From Microbacterium sp. SLBN-146 (lineage in GTDB: Bacteria > Actinomycetota > Actinomycetes > Actinomycetales > Microbacteriaceae): a stretch of 64,000 nt of DNA. The stretch spans positions 2,852,001 through 2,916,000 of the forward strand of contig NZ_VFMR01000001.1 in the NCBI RefSeq assembly GCF_006715145.1, written 5' to 3'. Position numbers and translations under genes: made by a program. Below the pieces are notes generated by a model. That model did not search any database, was not told the origin of the DNA, and saw only the letters and a list, made by a program, of their open reading frames with translations. Positions 46,469-55,829 of the stretch are shown piece after piece. Positions within the stretch are counted from its first letter, which is position 1. Each line of letters begins with the position of its first letter.

Positions 46469-47674
46469 CTACTTGCGCTTCTTGCCGTCGAAATGCGGGT
46501 TCTCCCAGATGACCGAGCCACCCTGACCCAGCCCCACGCACATGGCCGTGAGGCCGTAGCGCACGTCGGGCCGCTCCGCGAACTGTGCCGCGAGCTGGAT
46601 CATGAGGCGGACACCGGATGCCGCGAGGGGGTGTCCGAGAGCGATCGCTCCGCCCCACTGGTTGACCCGCGGGTCATCGTCGGCGATGCCGAAGTGATCG
46701 AGGAGCGAGATGACCTGGATCGCGAACGCCTCGTTGAGCTCGAACAGACCGATGTCGTCGATCGTGAGTCCGGCCTTCTTGAGAGCCTTCTCCGTCGAAG
46801 GAATCGGCCCGATGCCCATGATCTCGGGCTGCACGCCCGCGAACGCGAACGAGACGAGCTTCATCTTGGGGGCCAGCCCCAGTTCCTTGACGGCGCCGCC
46901 GCCCGCGAGGAGGGACATCGTGGCGCCGTCGGTGAGCGGCGACGACGTGCCGGCCGTCACGCGCCCGTGCGGGCGGAACGGGGTCTTGAGTGCCGCGAGG
47001 TCTTCCATCGTCGTCTGCGGACGGCGTCCCTCGTCTTCGGTCGCGAGTCCCCACGCGCCGTCGGCGTCCTTGATCGCCACGGGCACGAGGTCGGGCTGGA
47101 ACTTGCCGGCCTCGTAGGCGGCCTGCGCCTTCTGCTGGCTCCGCATGCCGTACCGGTCGCTGCGCTCCTTCGTGAGGTGCGGGAAGCGATCGAAGATGCG
47201 CTCCGCCGTCACACCCATGTTGAGTGCTCCGGGGTCGACCATCCGCTCCGCGACGAAGCGCGGATTCGGATCGGCGTTGCCTCCGATCGGGTGGTGTCCC
47301 ATGTGTTCGACACCACCGGCGAGGGCGACGTCGTACATCCCGACGCCGATCGACCCTGCCATGGTCGTGACGCTCGTCATGGCGCCCGCGCACATGCGGT
47401 CGATCGCGAAGCCGGGGACGGTCTGCGGGAGGCCCGCGAGGATCGCCACCGACCGGCCGAGGGTCAGGCCCTGGTCACCGGTCTGCGATGTCGCAGCGAT
47501 CGCCACGTCGTCGACGCGATCCTTGGGGAGCCCGGGGTTGCGCTCCATGAGTCCGATCGTCGCCTTGACGGCAAGGTCATCCGATCGCGTGTTCCAGTAC
47601 TGTCCCTTTTCGCCGGCGCGCCCGAAAGGTGTGCGCACTCCATCGACGAAGAAGACGTCCGAGATCTCGGCCAC
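46469..47674 (-). CDS. fadA: Acetyl-CoA acyltransferase (thiolase)
   Basis: Last step of beta-oxidation: thiolytic cleavage of 3-ketoacyl-CoA. The 401 residues carry the active-site Cys95 in DRMCAGAMTSV, catalytic histidine in LGHPLAASGVR and second cysteine in MCVGLGQGG. The GTG start at 47674 (AEISDVFFVDGVRTPFG) follows GGAGG; the open frame upstream is not thiolase. It heads the fadA-fadB operon, the partner alpha subunit following directly. Confidence 0.94.
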   Translation of the reverse strand: MAEISDVFFVDGVRTPFGRAGEKGQYWNTRSDDLAVKATIGLMERNPGLPKDRVDDVAIAATSQTGDQGLTLGRSVAILAGLPQTVPGFAIDRMCAGAMTSVTTMAGSIGVGMYDVALAGGVEHMGHHPIGGNADPNPRFVAERMVDPGALNMGVTAERIFDRFPHLTKERSDRYGMRSQQKAQAAYEAGKFQPDLVPVAIKDADGAWGLATEDEGRRPQTTMEDLAALKTPFRPHGRVTAGTSSPLTDGATMSLLAGGGAVKELGLAPKMKLVSFAFAGVQPEIMGIGPIPSTEKALKKAGLTIDDIGLFELNEAFAIQVISLLDHFGIADDDPRVNQWGGAIALGHPLAASGVRLMIQLAAQFAERPDVRYGLTAMCVGLGQGGSVIWENPHFDGKKRK

Positions 47675-47748
47675 TCTGCCTCCAGATAATTGGGTTACCG
47701 CAAGCCTAGGAAGCGACGCGAAGCCGGGAAGAACCGGGTGGGGGATTC

Positions 47749-48948
47749 CTACGAAGCGTCTTCCACCGCACTCACGGGCTCTTGCACGGAATCGACAAAG
47801 GCTTGGCTGATCAACTGTGCAGTCTCGGCAATCTGCCACGGACGCGCACCGAGCGCTGCGAGGGCTGATCCGATGGTCTCCTCGGTCGCCGGTGAGGGCG
47901 GCGCCCACGCCACACGACGGAGGAGGTCGGGCGTCAGGAGGTTCTCGGTGGGCATCCGCAGCTCTTCCGCGCGGGCTTCGACGCGCGGGCGAGCGACCTT
48001 CAGTCGCGCATCCGCAGCGGGGTTGCGGTCGCCCCACGCACGCGCCGGCGGGATCGATTCGCCGGACGACACGCGCTCCAGCGGCAGGTCGGTCGACGCG
48101 CGACCCTCGACGATCGCCGCCCACCAGCGATCGAGCTGCGCACGGCTTGCGCGTCCCGTGAAGTCCTTCACCGCAGCGAGATCGTGCTTGCTCGCCGGGT
48201 TGGCGTGGACGGCGGCGATGAGCGAGCGGTCGGGCACGAGCCGTCCGGGCGAGATGTCCTGCTCGCGCGCATAGTCTTCGCGGGCGGTCCACAGCGCCCG
48301 CGCGACGGCGAGGTTCTTCCGGCCACGCACCGTGTGCAATCCGCTCAGACGGCGCCACGGCTCGTCGCGGGGCGGTTTCGGCTCGCGCTCGAGGGTCGCG
48401 AGGAACTCCTCCTCCGCGAAACCGGTCTTGCCCTGCTCGAGCAACTCCGCGGCAAGGGCGTCGCGAACATCCACGAGGTGGATGACATCGAGCGCGGCGT
48501 ACTCGAGCCACGATTGCGGAAGGGGGCGCGTCGACCAGTCCGCGGCCGAGTGCGCCTTCGCGAGCGTGATCCCGAGCGTGTCTTCGACGACGGCACCGAG
48601 GCCGACACGCTCATGCCCGAGGAGACGCGCGGCGAGCTCCGTGTCGAAGAGCGTTCGCGGAACGAGCTCGATGTCGCGCAGGGAGGGGAGGTCCTGACTG
48701 GCAGCGTGCAGGACCCACTCTTCGTCGCCGATGGCCGCGCGCAACGGCGCGAAGTCGCCGATGGGCGGCGGATCGAACAGGAAGACTCCGGCACCGCGGC
48801 GGAAGACCTGCACGAGGTAGGCGCGTTGCGAGTAGCGGAAGCCCGACGCGCGCTCGACGTCGACCGCGACAGGCCCGTGACCTGCCGCGAGGGTCTCCGC
48901 TGCGGCGGCCAGCCCCGCGGCATCCTCGATCACGGTGTAGTCAGCCAC
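47749..48948 (-). CDS. rnd: Ribonuclease D-like 3'-5' exonuclease with HRDC domain
   Basis: The 399-residue protein has a DEDD exonuclease domain (1-~170; VAVDVERASGFRYSQ supplies the first acidic pair, EYAALDVIHLVDV a later aspartate) and a C-terminal HRDC nucleic-acid-binding domain (about 205-280). It is expected to trim tRNA and other RNA 3' ends. The second acidic residues of the usual DEDD set are hard to place by eye. Its start overlaps the DUF3000 gene by eight bases, implying translational coupling. Confidence 0.88.
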   Translation of the reverse strand: MADYTVIEDAAGLAAAAETLAAGHGPVAVDVERASGFRYSQRAYLVQVFRRGAGVFLFDPPPIGDFAPLRAAIGDEEWVLHAASQDLPSLRDIELVPRTLFDTELAARLLGHERVGLGAVVEDTLGITLAKAHSAADWSTRPLPQSWLEYAALDVIHLVDVRDALAAELLEQGKTGFAEEEFLATLEREPKPPRDEPWRRLSGLHTVRGRKNLAVARALWTAREDYAREQDISPGRLVPDRSLIAAVHANPASKHDLAAVKDFTGRASRAQLDRWWAAIVEGRASTDLPLERVSSGESIPPARAWGDRNPAADARLKVARPRVEARAEELRMPTENLLTPDLLRRVAWAPPSPATEETIGSALAALGARPWQIAETAQLISQAFVDSVQEPVSAVEDAS

Positions 48949-49531
48949 GTGCCGACCTGCGCGCAGCGAGCATTGCGATCCCTTCAGAACCAGGCGGGAG
49001 TCCCGCCAGCATGCAGACGAGTTCGGCCCAGGCCTCGACGTGGGGCGTCAATGGGCCTTCGGGCGACCATGAGGCTCGCAACTCTATCTGTGCACCGTCG
49101 CCCTCAGCGGCGAGTGACCCGAAACCTTTCGAGAGCGTTTTGGTCGCCGTGCCCGACTCGGAGTGGAACACCGCCCCACGTGACGCGAGAGCATCCGTCA
49201 GCCACGCCCAGGCGACGTCGGCGAGGAGTGGATCTGTACCGATGTCGGGCTCGAGCGGCGCTTGCGCGAAGCAGACGATCCGCCATGGCCCGTTCCACGG
49301 ACTCGGCTCGTCCGGGTCGTGGAGCAGGATGAAACGGCCCGTGCCGTAGGCGGACTCGCCATCCTCCGCTTCCGGCCGGACATCACCCGCGAGCGCGATC
49401 GCATCCGAGGCGAGACCCGCGGGCGCCGGGATCTCGCGAACGGTCAGATCATCGCGAAACAGGGTCGCGCGAACCTCGTCCGCCGCCGACTCGAACGCAG
49501 GCGGAGACGCGGGGGGACGCTGGTCTGCCAC
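48941..49531 (-). CDS. DUF3000 family protein
   Basis: A 196-residue soluble protein matching DUF3000, encoded beside the RNase D gene throughout Actinobacteria; function unknown. Characteristic segments are REIPAPAGLASDAIALAG, WRIVCFAQAPLEPDIG and EAWAELVCMLAGLPPGSEG. It overlaps the RNase D start and is divergent from the hydrolase gene, with 25 bases between. Confidence 0.88.
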   Translation of the reverse strand: MADQRPPASPPAFESAADEVRATLFRDDLTVREIPAPAGLASDAIALAGDVRPEAEDGESAYGTGRFILLHDPDEPSPWNGPWRIVCFAQAPLEPDIGTDPLLADVAWAWLTDALASRGAVFHSESGTATKTLSKGFGSLAAEGDGAQIELRASWSPEGPLTPHVEAWAELVCMLAGLPPGSEGIAMLAARRSARG

Positions 49532-49556
49532 GCGGACAGACTAGAGTGAGCCCTCG

Positions 49557-50762
49557 ATGGACGCTCCCAGGCGCGCCGCGAAGACGGCCGCATCTTCTGA
49601 CCTGATCGCAGGCCTCCGGGTGGCGATCTCGCTCCTCTCGGCGGCGCTCGGCGGCGTGCTGGCTCTGCTGGCGTTCTCGTCGGCACGCATGGCGCGGAAG
49701 GTCGTGACGCCCGCTTCGCGGCTCCCCGACACGCAGATCGTCGCCCTCGACACGGCGGCGCAGACGATCACCCTCACCCGAACGCCCGATACCGAACTGC
49801 CTGGTCGGTACGGCCTGTTCACCACCGGCACGTCGGGCTACGTCAAGCTGGGCTCGGTCCTCTCCGAAGACGCTGCGACCGTCAAGCGCAAGCTCCTCAC
49901 GCATGTCGCACCGAACTCCCGGCTGGGCACGAACGCAGCCTTCAGCGGCTGGTACTTCGAACGTCCCGACGAACTGCACCTGCCCTACACGCCCGAACTC
50001 ATCGGCTCGGCCGTCGGCCCGTGCCCCGCGTGGCTCTTTCCCGCGGGCGACTCCACGACGTGGGTCATCCAGATCCACGGCCGTGGCACGACCCGCTCCG
50101 AGTGCTTGCGCGCCGTACCCGTGTTCCACGCGCTCGGCATCAGCTCCCTCGTCGTCTCGTACCGCAACGACGGCGAGGCGCCGCGAAGCCGCGCGGGGAC
50201 CTACGCGCTGGGTGCGACGGAGTGGCGCGACGTCGATGCCGCCGTCGCCTTCGCGCGACGCCGCGGTGCGCGACGCGTCATCCTCATGGGCTGGTCGATG
50301 GGCGGGGCGATCGCTCTGCAGGTGTCGCTCAACTCCGCACATCGGGATCTCATCGTGGGACTCGTGCTCGAGTCGCCCGTCATCGACTGGCGGCTCGTCC
50401 TGGAGTATCAGGCGAAGCTGATGCACGTTCCGACGGCGGTGACCGGGCTTGCGCTCGAAGCACTCCGTCACGACTGGGTGGCCGCGGGCGGAGCGATCCC
50501 CTTCGATCGGCTGGATGTCGTCGCGCGCGCAGAGGAGCTGCGGCATCCCATGCTCATCCTCCACTCGGACGACGACGGTTACGTGCCGTCGGACGCCTCG
50601 CACCATCTTGTCGACGCACGCCCGGACCTCGTCGACCTGGAGGTCTTCGAGGTCGCGCGGCACACGAAGCTCTGGAACTACGACCAGGAGCGGTGGAGCA
50701 CCAGCATCCGCTCCTGGCTCGCGACGCACGGCCTCTCGAACGAAGCGGCCGCCGAGGGTTAG
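49557..50762 (+). CDS. Membrane-anchored alpha/beta-hydrolase
   Basis: A 401-residue protein with an N-terminal hydrophobic segment (about 16-40) that may anchor it, then an alpha/beta-hydrolase domain: HGRGTTRSECLR (oxyanion region), nucleophile elbow GWSMGGAIAL, aspartate in LHSDDDGYVP and a C-terminal histidine in EVARHTKLWN. It resembles serine aminopeptidase/lysophospholipase-like hydrolases; substrate unknown. It overlaps the convergent sufE gene by four bases at their 3' ends. Confidence 0.85.
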   Translation: MDAPRRAAKTAASSDLIAGLRVAISLLSAALGGVLALLAFSSARMARKVVTPASRLPDTQIVALDTAAQTITLTRTPDTELPGRYGLFTTGTSGYVKLGSVLSEDAATVKRKLLTHVAPNSRLGTNAAFSGWYFERPDELHLPYTPELIGSAVGPCPAWLFPAGDSTTWVIQIHGRGTTRSECLRAVPVFHALGISSLVVSYRNDGEAPRSRAGTYALGATEWRDVDAAVAFARRRGARRVILMGWSMGGAIALQVSLNSAHRDLIVGLVLESPVIDWRLVLEYQAKLMHVPTAVTGLALEALRHDWVAAGGAIPFDRLDVVARAEELRHPMLILHSDDDGYVPSDASHHLVDARPDLVDLEVFEVARHTKLWNYDQERWSTSIRSWLATHGLSNEAAAEG

Positions 50763-51199
50763 GCGGGGCGCTTCTCGCGCACGAGTCGCTTGACCCGCAG
50801 CAGCATTCCGGTCATCCCCGCGATGCGGAGCGGCGAGACGGCGCGGGTCAGACCGATGCTCTGGGGATAGTCATCGGGTATCGCGAGCACCTCGTCCGCG
50901 GAGAGTCCCGTGATGCCCTGCGCAAGGATGCTGGCGAAGCCGCGGGTCGTCGGGGCTTCCGCCGGGGCCGTCGCATACATCACGACCTCGCCATCGGAGT
51001 GGACGTCGACGATGATGAAGACCGGCGACTGGCACTCCACGACGCGCTCACGAAGCTCCGGCCGCCCCTCGTACTCTTCGGGCACCGGCGGCAGTTCGCG
51101 TGAATACTCCAGCAGGAGTTGCAGTCGGTCGGGCTCCGCGAGCTCGAGGAACTCCTCACGGGTTTCGGCGAGCCGGTCGGGGAGAGCAGTATGTGTCAT
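50759..51199 (-). CDS. sufE: SufE family Fe-S cluster assembly protein
   Basis: A 146-residue SufE-fold protein that accepts persulfide sulfur from the cysteine desulfurase SufS. The acceptor cysteine is Cys56 in RVVECQSPVF. Other family segments are LPPVPEEYEG and the C-terminal GLTRAVSPLRIAGM. ATG at 51199 lies 31 bases after the sulfurtransferase gene, so both sulfur-handling genes form one transcription unit. Confidence 0.92.
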   Translation of the reverse strand: MTHTALPDRLAETREEFLELAEPDRLQLLLEYSRELPPVPEEYEGRPELRERVVECQSPVFIIVDVHSDGEVVMYATAPAEAPTTRGFASILAQGITGLSADEVLAIPDDYPQSIGLTRAVSPLRIAGMTGMLLRVKRLVREKRPA

Positions 51200-51230
51200 C
51201 GTTCCGATTGTCCCACGACGACGATCTGAG

Positions 51231-52133
51231 TCAGCGCGAGGGTACCGCGCCCGGCTCGTCGCCCGTCACGATCGGCACGCGCACGGCGCTTCCCCACTCG
51301 GTCCAGGAGCCGTCGTAGTTCCGCACGTTCTCGAAACCGAGCAGGTGCTTCAGCACGAACCACGTGTGGCTCGACCGCTCGCCGATGCGGCAGTACGCGA
51401 TGACGGGGTCACCCTCCTGAAGCCCCTTCTCGTCGCGGTAGATCGCATCGAGTTCGGCGCGGGACTTGAATCCGCCGTCCTCCGCGACCGCTCGCCCCCA
51501 CGGGACGCTCTGGGCCGAGGGGATGTGACCGGCGCGGAGCGCGCCCTCTTCCGGGTACGCGGGTGCCGTCGTGCGCGAACCGTTGTACTCCTCGGGGGAA
51601 CGGACATCGATGATCGGGCTCCCGAGGTGAGCGAGCACGTCTTCCTTGTATGCGCGAAGGATGCTGTCATCGCGCTCCACGACGGGATAGTCGGTGGCCG
51701 CACGAGAGGATGCGTCGGTCGTCAGCGGCCGCCCCGCCGCGATCCACGCGTCGCGGCCGCCGTCGAGGAGGCGGACGTCCTCGTGCCCGAAGAGGGAGAA
51801 GACCCAGAGGGCGTAGGCAGCCCACCAATTGTTCTTGTCACCGTAGATCACGATCGTGTCGTCGCGCGAGATGCCCTTGCGCGACATCAGGGCGGCGAAC
51901 CCCTCACCGTCGACGTAGTCGCGCACAACGGGGTCGTTGAGTTCGGTGTGCCAGTCGACCTTGACCGCACCGGGAATGTGTCCCGTCTCGTAGAGCAGGA
52001 CGTCTTCATCGGATTCGACGACGACGAGCCCCGGTTCGCCGAGTCGAGCCTCGAGCCAGTCGCCGGTGACGAGTCGGCCGGGGTCCGCGTAGTCGGCGAA
52101 CTTGGTGGATGAGGTGTCGAACTCGACGGTCAC
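51231..52133 (-). CDS. sseA: Sulfurtransferase (tandem rhodanese, SseA-like)
   Basis: Two rhodanese domains in 300 residues: an inactive N-terminal one (about 18-140) and a catalytic C-terminal one (about 165-290) with Cys248 in the loop [12 protein letters not shown], which carries persulfide sulfur. The interdomain signature [13 protein letters not shown] and [10 protein letters not shown] are typical. Donor could be thiosulfate or 3-mercaptopyruvate. It is paired with sufE downstream, an arrangement common in Actinobacteria. Confidence 0.92.
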   Translation of the reverse strand: MTVEFDTSSTKFADYADPGRLVTGDWLEARLGEPGLVVVESDEDVLLYETGHIPGAVKVDWHTELNDPVVRDYVDGEGFAALMSRKGISRDDTIVIYGDKNNWWAAYALWVFSLFGHEDVRLLDGGRDAWIAAGRPLTTDASSRAATDYPVVERDDSILRAYKEDVLAHLGSPIIDVRSPEEYNGSRTTAPAYPEEGALRAGHIPSAQSVPWGRAVAEDGGFKSRAELDAIYRDEKGLQEGDPVIAYCRIGERSSHTWFVLKHLLGFENVRNYDGSWTEWGSAVRVPIVTGDEPGAVPSR

Positions 52134-52252
52134 GGAAGGCTCCTCGGGTCGGGGATGTCGTGGGGACGGCTTAGTGTTGAACCCGCCGTTTCGACCCTAG
52201 ATTCCCTGGCGGGGGAGTGCATCCGTTCCGTCAGACTGTTACGAGGATCAGC

Positions 52253-53281
52253 ATGACCACCACGACCACCGGGATCGTCCACCTCGCGGAGCGGACGCCT
52301 CAGCTGAGCGGCCCGGAGATGGTGGCAGCGCTCGTCCCTCCGCCGCAGTTCGCCGACGCGACATTCGAGTCCTACCGGGCAGATCCTGCCTATCCGTCGC
52401 AGCAGGAGGCGAAGGACACGCTCATGGCGTTCTCGGGCCTGCGCCCACCCGAGGCGCGGGGCGGATTCTTCCGTCGTGCGAAGAAGGTTCCTGAGACGAA
52501 GCCCGGGGTCTACCTCGACGGCGGCTTCGGCGTCGGCAAGACCCACCTTCTCGCATCCGTCTTCCATGCGATGCCCGTGCGCAGGAAGTACTTCGGGTCG
52601 TTCATCGAGTACACGGCGCTCGTCGGCGCCCTGGGCTACCAGAAGACCGTCGAGCTGTTCCGTGGCTCCGATCTGCTGTGCATCGACGAGTTCGAGCTCG
52701 ACGATCCCGGCGACACGATGGTCATGACGAGACTCCTCGGAGAACTCGTCTCCTCGGGCACCCGCCTGGCCGCCACGTCGAACACGCCGCCGAACGCCCT
52801 CGGTGAGGGACGCTTCGCCGCTCAGGACTTCCTCCGCGAGATCCACGCGATGGCCGCGAGCTTCACGACGCTGCGCATCGACGGCACCGATTATCGGCAC
52901 CGCGCCGTCGACGGACACGCGGCCGTCCTCTCCGAGTCGGAGTACGACATCGCGATCGCGGATGCCGCGACCACGGCGCTCGTCTCCGACGACGACTTCA
53001 CAACGCTCGTCGCGCACCTCGCGCGCGTGCACCCCTCGCGCTACATCCGCATCATCGGCGGCATCTCGACGGTGGGCCTGCGTGACGTCGCGCCGTTCAC
53101 GGATCAGTCGGCCGCGCTGCGCTTCGTCGCTTTCATCGACCGTGTCTACGACGCACAGCTTCCGATCCGCGCGACGGGAACCTCGCTGGACCTCGTCTTC
53201 CCCGAGGAGATGCTCGCCGGCGGATACCGCAAGAAGTACCTGCGCGCCACCTCTCGCCTCGTGGCTTCCACCCTCGCCTGA
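52253..53281 (+). CDS. zapE: Cell division protein ZapE (AFG1-like ATPase)
   Basis: A 342-residue AFG1/ZapE-family P-loop ATPase; the E. coli homologue acts at the division ring under stress. Walker A is GGFGVGKTHLL (about 93-103), Walker B LLCIDEFELDDPGD, sensor segment LAATSNTPPNALGEGRF. ATG at 52253 has GAGGAT upstream and was preferred to an ATG 36 bases earlier. It is divergent from the sulfurtransferase gene. Confidence 0.92.
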   Translation: MTTTTTGIVHLAERTPQLSGPEMVAALVPPPQFADATFESYRADPAYPSQQEAKDTLMAFSGLRPPEARGGFFRRAKKVPETKPGVYLDGGFGVGKTHLLASVFHAMPVRRKYFGSFIEYTALVGALGYQKTVELFRGSDLLCIDEFELDDPGDTMVMTRLLGELVSSGTRLAATSNTPPNALGEGRFAAQDFLREIHAMAASFTTLRIDGTDYRHRAVDGHAAVLSESEYDIAIADAATTALVSDDDFTTLVAHLARVHPSRYIRIIGGISTVGLRDVAPFTDQSAALRFVAFIDRVYDAQLPIRATGTSLDLVFPEEMLAGGYRKKYLRATSRLVASTLA

Positions 53282-53341
53282 GCCGATTCGCAGATTCCGG
53301 TCGGTGGCCCGAAACCTGATGTTTACCTCACGGGTACTCCC

Positions 53342-53357
53342 GTAACCGACGCGAAAC
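53342..53357 (+). promoter_or_regulatory. GlnR-type box upstream of the ammonium transporter
   Basis: GTAAC-CGACGC-GAAAC, an exact gTnAC-n6-GaAAC half of the actinomycete GlnR consensus, 115 bases before the amt start. The second pair expected downstream is poor. The same GTAAC/GAAAC pair with a six-base spacer occurs upstream of glnA, which strengthens the call. Confidence 0.65.
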
Positions 53358-53472
53358 ACGGTACGCACGCCGGGTGAAACCCGCGGTCGACACACTGTCG
53401 TCTGTACGAGGCCGCTGAGTTCATCGAGGCGACCTCGCCCCTGTCACCAGACCCGATGCGAGGTAACACCCA

Positions 53473-54723
53473 ATGGACGCACCCGGAAACATCGCCTGGG
53501 GGGTCACTGCGACCGCCCTGGTTCTTCTCATGACGCCCGGAGTGGCGTTCTTCTACGGAGGCCTCGTCAAGGCCAAGAGTGTCGTCAGCATGATGATGAT
53601 GAGCTTCGGTGCTCTCGGACTCGTCAGCGTGCTGTGGATCCTCTTCGGCTTCAACATGAGCGCCGTCGACTCCACGTGGGCGTTCGCCGGAAATCCCTTC
53701 AGCGACATCGCGCTGTCGGACCTCTCCTCCGGTGACGACGCGAACGTCGGACTGATCGGTGTCGCCTACGGCGCGACCTTCGCGATCATCACCGTCGCCC
53801 TGATCTCCGGCGCGATCGCCGATCGCGCGAAGTTCGGATCGTGGATGATCTTCGCGGGCCTCTTCGCCGCGCTCGTGTACTTCCCCGTCGCCGCATGGGT
53901 CTGGGGCGGTGGCTGGGTCTACAACCTCGGCTCGACGATCTTCGGCGAGGACAGCGGCGTCGCCGTGATCGACTACGCCGGTGGAACGGCCGTGCACATC
54001 AACGCCGGTGCGGCAGCACTCGCGCTCGCCATCGTCCTCGGCAAGCGCATCGGCTTCCAGAAGGGCATCCTCAAGCCGCACAACGTGCCGCTGACGCTCC
54101 TCGGTGCGGCGATCCTGTGGTTCGGATGGTTCGGCTTCAACGCCGGCGCTGAGTGGCTCGCCGAGGACATGGGCGGTGTCGGACTCATCGCGATCAACAC
54201 GATCGGTGCGACCGCTGCCTCCGTCATCGGCTGGATCATCATCGAGAAGATCAAGGACGGCAAGCCCACGTCCGTCGGTGCTGCTTCCGGCGCCGTCGCG
54301 GGTCTCGTCGCCATCACCCCCGCCTGCGCCAACCTCACGCCGGGCTGGGCTCTGCTGCTCGGCCTCGTCACGGGTGTCGTCTGCGCCTTCGCGATCGAGC
54401 TCAAGTTCAAGCTCGGCTTCGACGACTCGCTCGACGTCGTCGGCATCCACCTCGTCGGTGGCCTCATCGGAACCATCTACCTCGGCTTCTTCGCGACCGA
54501 GACGGGTCTCCTCCTCGGCGGCGGTGTCGAGCAGCTGACCGTTCAGGTCATCGCGGCGCTGGGCGTCATGCTCTACTCCCTCGTCGTCGCCTTCATCCTC
54601 GGCTTCGCGATCGAGAAGACCATCGGCTTCCGCGTCAAGAACGAAGACGAGATCGCCGGTGTCGACACCGTCGTGCACGGCGAAGAGGGCTACCTCCTCG
54701 TCGAGGAGCGCGAGCGGGTCTGA
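53473..54723 (+). CDS. amtB: Ammonium transporter
   Basis: Amt/MEP-family ammonium channel in the cytoplasmic membrane, 416 residues, with about 11 hydrophobic helices. Signatures: TPGVAFFYGGLVKAKSV at the N-terminus, the family motif DYAGGTAVHINAGAAAL with the first pore histidine, and VVGIHLVGGLIGT with the second. No glnK or glnD follows, unlike many amt operons; a terminator lies immediately after. A GlnR-type box upstream suggests induction under nitrogen limitation. Confidence 0.95.
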   Translation: MDAPGNIAWGVTATALVLLMTPGVAFFYGGLVKAKSVVSMMMMSFGALGLVSVLWILFGFNMSAVDSTWAFAGNPFSDIALSDLSSGDDANVGLIGVAYGATFAIITVALISGAIADRAKFGSWMIFAGLFAALVYFPVAAWVWGGGWVYNLGSTIFGEDSGVAVIDYAGGTAVHINAGAAALALAIVLGKRIGFQKGILKPHNVPLTLLGAAILWFGWFGFNAGAEWLAEDMGGVGLIAINTIGATAASVIGWIIIEKIKDGKPTSVGAASGAVAGLVAITPACANLTPGWALLLGLVTGVVCAFAIELKFKLGFDDSLDVVGIHLVGGLIGTIYLGFFATETGLLLGGGVEQLTVQVIAALGVMLYSLVVAFILGFAIEKTIGFRVKNEDEIAGVDTVVHGEEGYLLVEERERV

Positions 54724-54742
54724 CCTTCGCAGAACACGAGTG

Positions 54743-54771
54743 AGGGCGTCGCGGCGGAGCCGCGGCGCCCT
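54743..54771. terminator. Terminator after the ammonium transporter
   Basis: 13-bp stem (54743-54755 with 54759-54771, one G-T pair) with a GGA loop, 19 bases after the amt stop; flanked by CTTGCC rather than a U-run. Confidence 0.75.
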
Positions 54772-54795
54772 TGCCGTATGTGGCATCGTTGCGGG

Positions 54796-55311
54796 ATGGC
54801 ATCCCGCAACGGCATCCTGAGCTTCCTCACCGGCCTGTTCAGGCCGCAGAGAGGCACACAGACCCGTACCGCACAGGTCACACGGGGCCGGGCCAACACG
54901 GATGCCACGATCGAAGTCGCGCCACCGCCGCGGAACGGACTCCGAATAACCTACGCACCCCACAAAGACGGCGACCCCGACGCGGGCGAGATCGTCTGGA
55001 CCTGGGTTCCCTACGTCGAGAACGACGGACGCGGCAAGGATCGACCCGTCCTCGTCATCGGGCGGGAGAGCGATGACCGCGTGTACGCCGTCAAGCTCAC
55101 GAGCCGACCCCACGAAGGCCAGCGTGACTTCTTGCCGCTGGGTGCGGGGGAGTGGGACGCGAAGGGCAGACCGTCGTGGGTCGACATCGACCAGCTCTAC
55201 AGCGTGCACACGCGAGGCATGCGGCGCGAGCCATCCGTTCTCGATCTCGACCGCTTCACGCGCGTAGCATCAGCGCTGCACCAGCGATACGGCTGGCCCG
55301 TCGGGAACTGA
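54796..55311 (+). CDS. PemK/MazF-like toxin family protein with N-terminal extension
   Basis: A 171-residue protein. The C-terminal ~110 residues resemble the PemK/MazF endoribonuclease fold: GEIVWTWVPY...GKDRPVLVIGR near the domain start and VDIDQLYSVHTRGM later. About 60 extra N-terminal residues (LTGLFRPQRGTQTRTAQVTR) are basic and probably disordered. No antitoxin gene is adjacent, so a classical toxin-antitoxin module is not supported. Starts at 54796 and 54778 are both possible. The 3' end overlaps the convergent Lrp gene by 42 bases. Confidence 0.7.
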   Translation: MASRNGILSFLTGLFRPQRGTQTRTAQVTRGRANTDATIEVAPPPRNGLRITYAPHKDGDPDAGEIVWTWVPYVENDGRGKDRPVLVIGRESDDRVYAVKLTSRPHEGQRDFLPLGAGEWDAKGRPSWVDIDQLYSVHTRGMRREPSVLDLDRFTRVASALHQRYGWPVGN

Positions 55312-55758
55312 CGACGACGAGTCGCGGGGGACTTCGGTGGGGCGGAGTGCGAGCCGTGTCTGCGTCTGCGCAGCGCCGCCGTCGTTCTTCAGCCTCCGGA
55401 GCAGGCGATCGAGCACCGCGGTGTCGCGTGCTCGCACGTGGATCAAGTAGTCGTAGGGGCCGGTGACGTGGACGGCGTCGAGAACTTCGTCGACAGTGTC
55501 AGCCCAGGCGAGGAAGCCCTCGGAGTCCTGGTTCTGGTCGAGGCGCACGTCGATGAACGCTTCGAGACCTCCCGGATGTTCCGGTACGTCGGTTCCGAGA
55601 ATGGCCTGATATCCGCGAATCACGCCGGTGCGTTCCAGTCTGCGCACGCGCGCGACGACGGCGTTGGTGCTCAATCCGACTTCGCGGCCGATGGCACTGA
55701 ACGAAGCCCTGCCGTGGCTGCGCAGGATGCCGATGATCTTGTCGTCCAAGTGGTCCAC
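55270..55758 (-). CDS. Lrp/AsnC family transcriptional regulator
   Basis: A 162-residue regulator: N-terminal winged helix (LDDKIIGILRSHGRASFS... LSTNAVVARVRRLERTGVI) and C-terminal RAM ligand domain (about 65-140) with VHVTGPYDYLIHV. GTG at 55758 has AGAGGA eight bases upstream. It is divergent from a LysE-type exporter gene with 71 bases between, so by analogy with lysG-lysE and Lrp-brnFE pairs it probably senses amino acids and controls that exporter. Confidence 0.9.
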   Translation of the reverse strand: MDHLDDKIIGILRSHGRASFSAIGREVGLSTNAVVARVRRLERTGVIRGYQAILGTDVPEHPGGLEAFIDVRLDQNQDSEGFLAWADTVDEVLDAVHVTGPYDYLIHVRARDTAVLDRLLRRLKNDGGAAQTQTRLALRPTEVPRDSSSSVPDGPAVSLVQR

Positions 55759-55829
55759 GTGGCGAATCCTCTCACACCCACAGCACAATCGCTCAGTCCG
55801 TCAGGACGCCCTCGGGAACACTGCTCCCT

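Noticed and set aside
44108..47689. 1193-codon open frame on the plus strand
   Set aside because: Complement of fadA/fadB, which have complete catalytic motifs. The antisense product has no recognisable domain.
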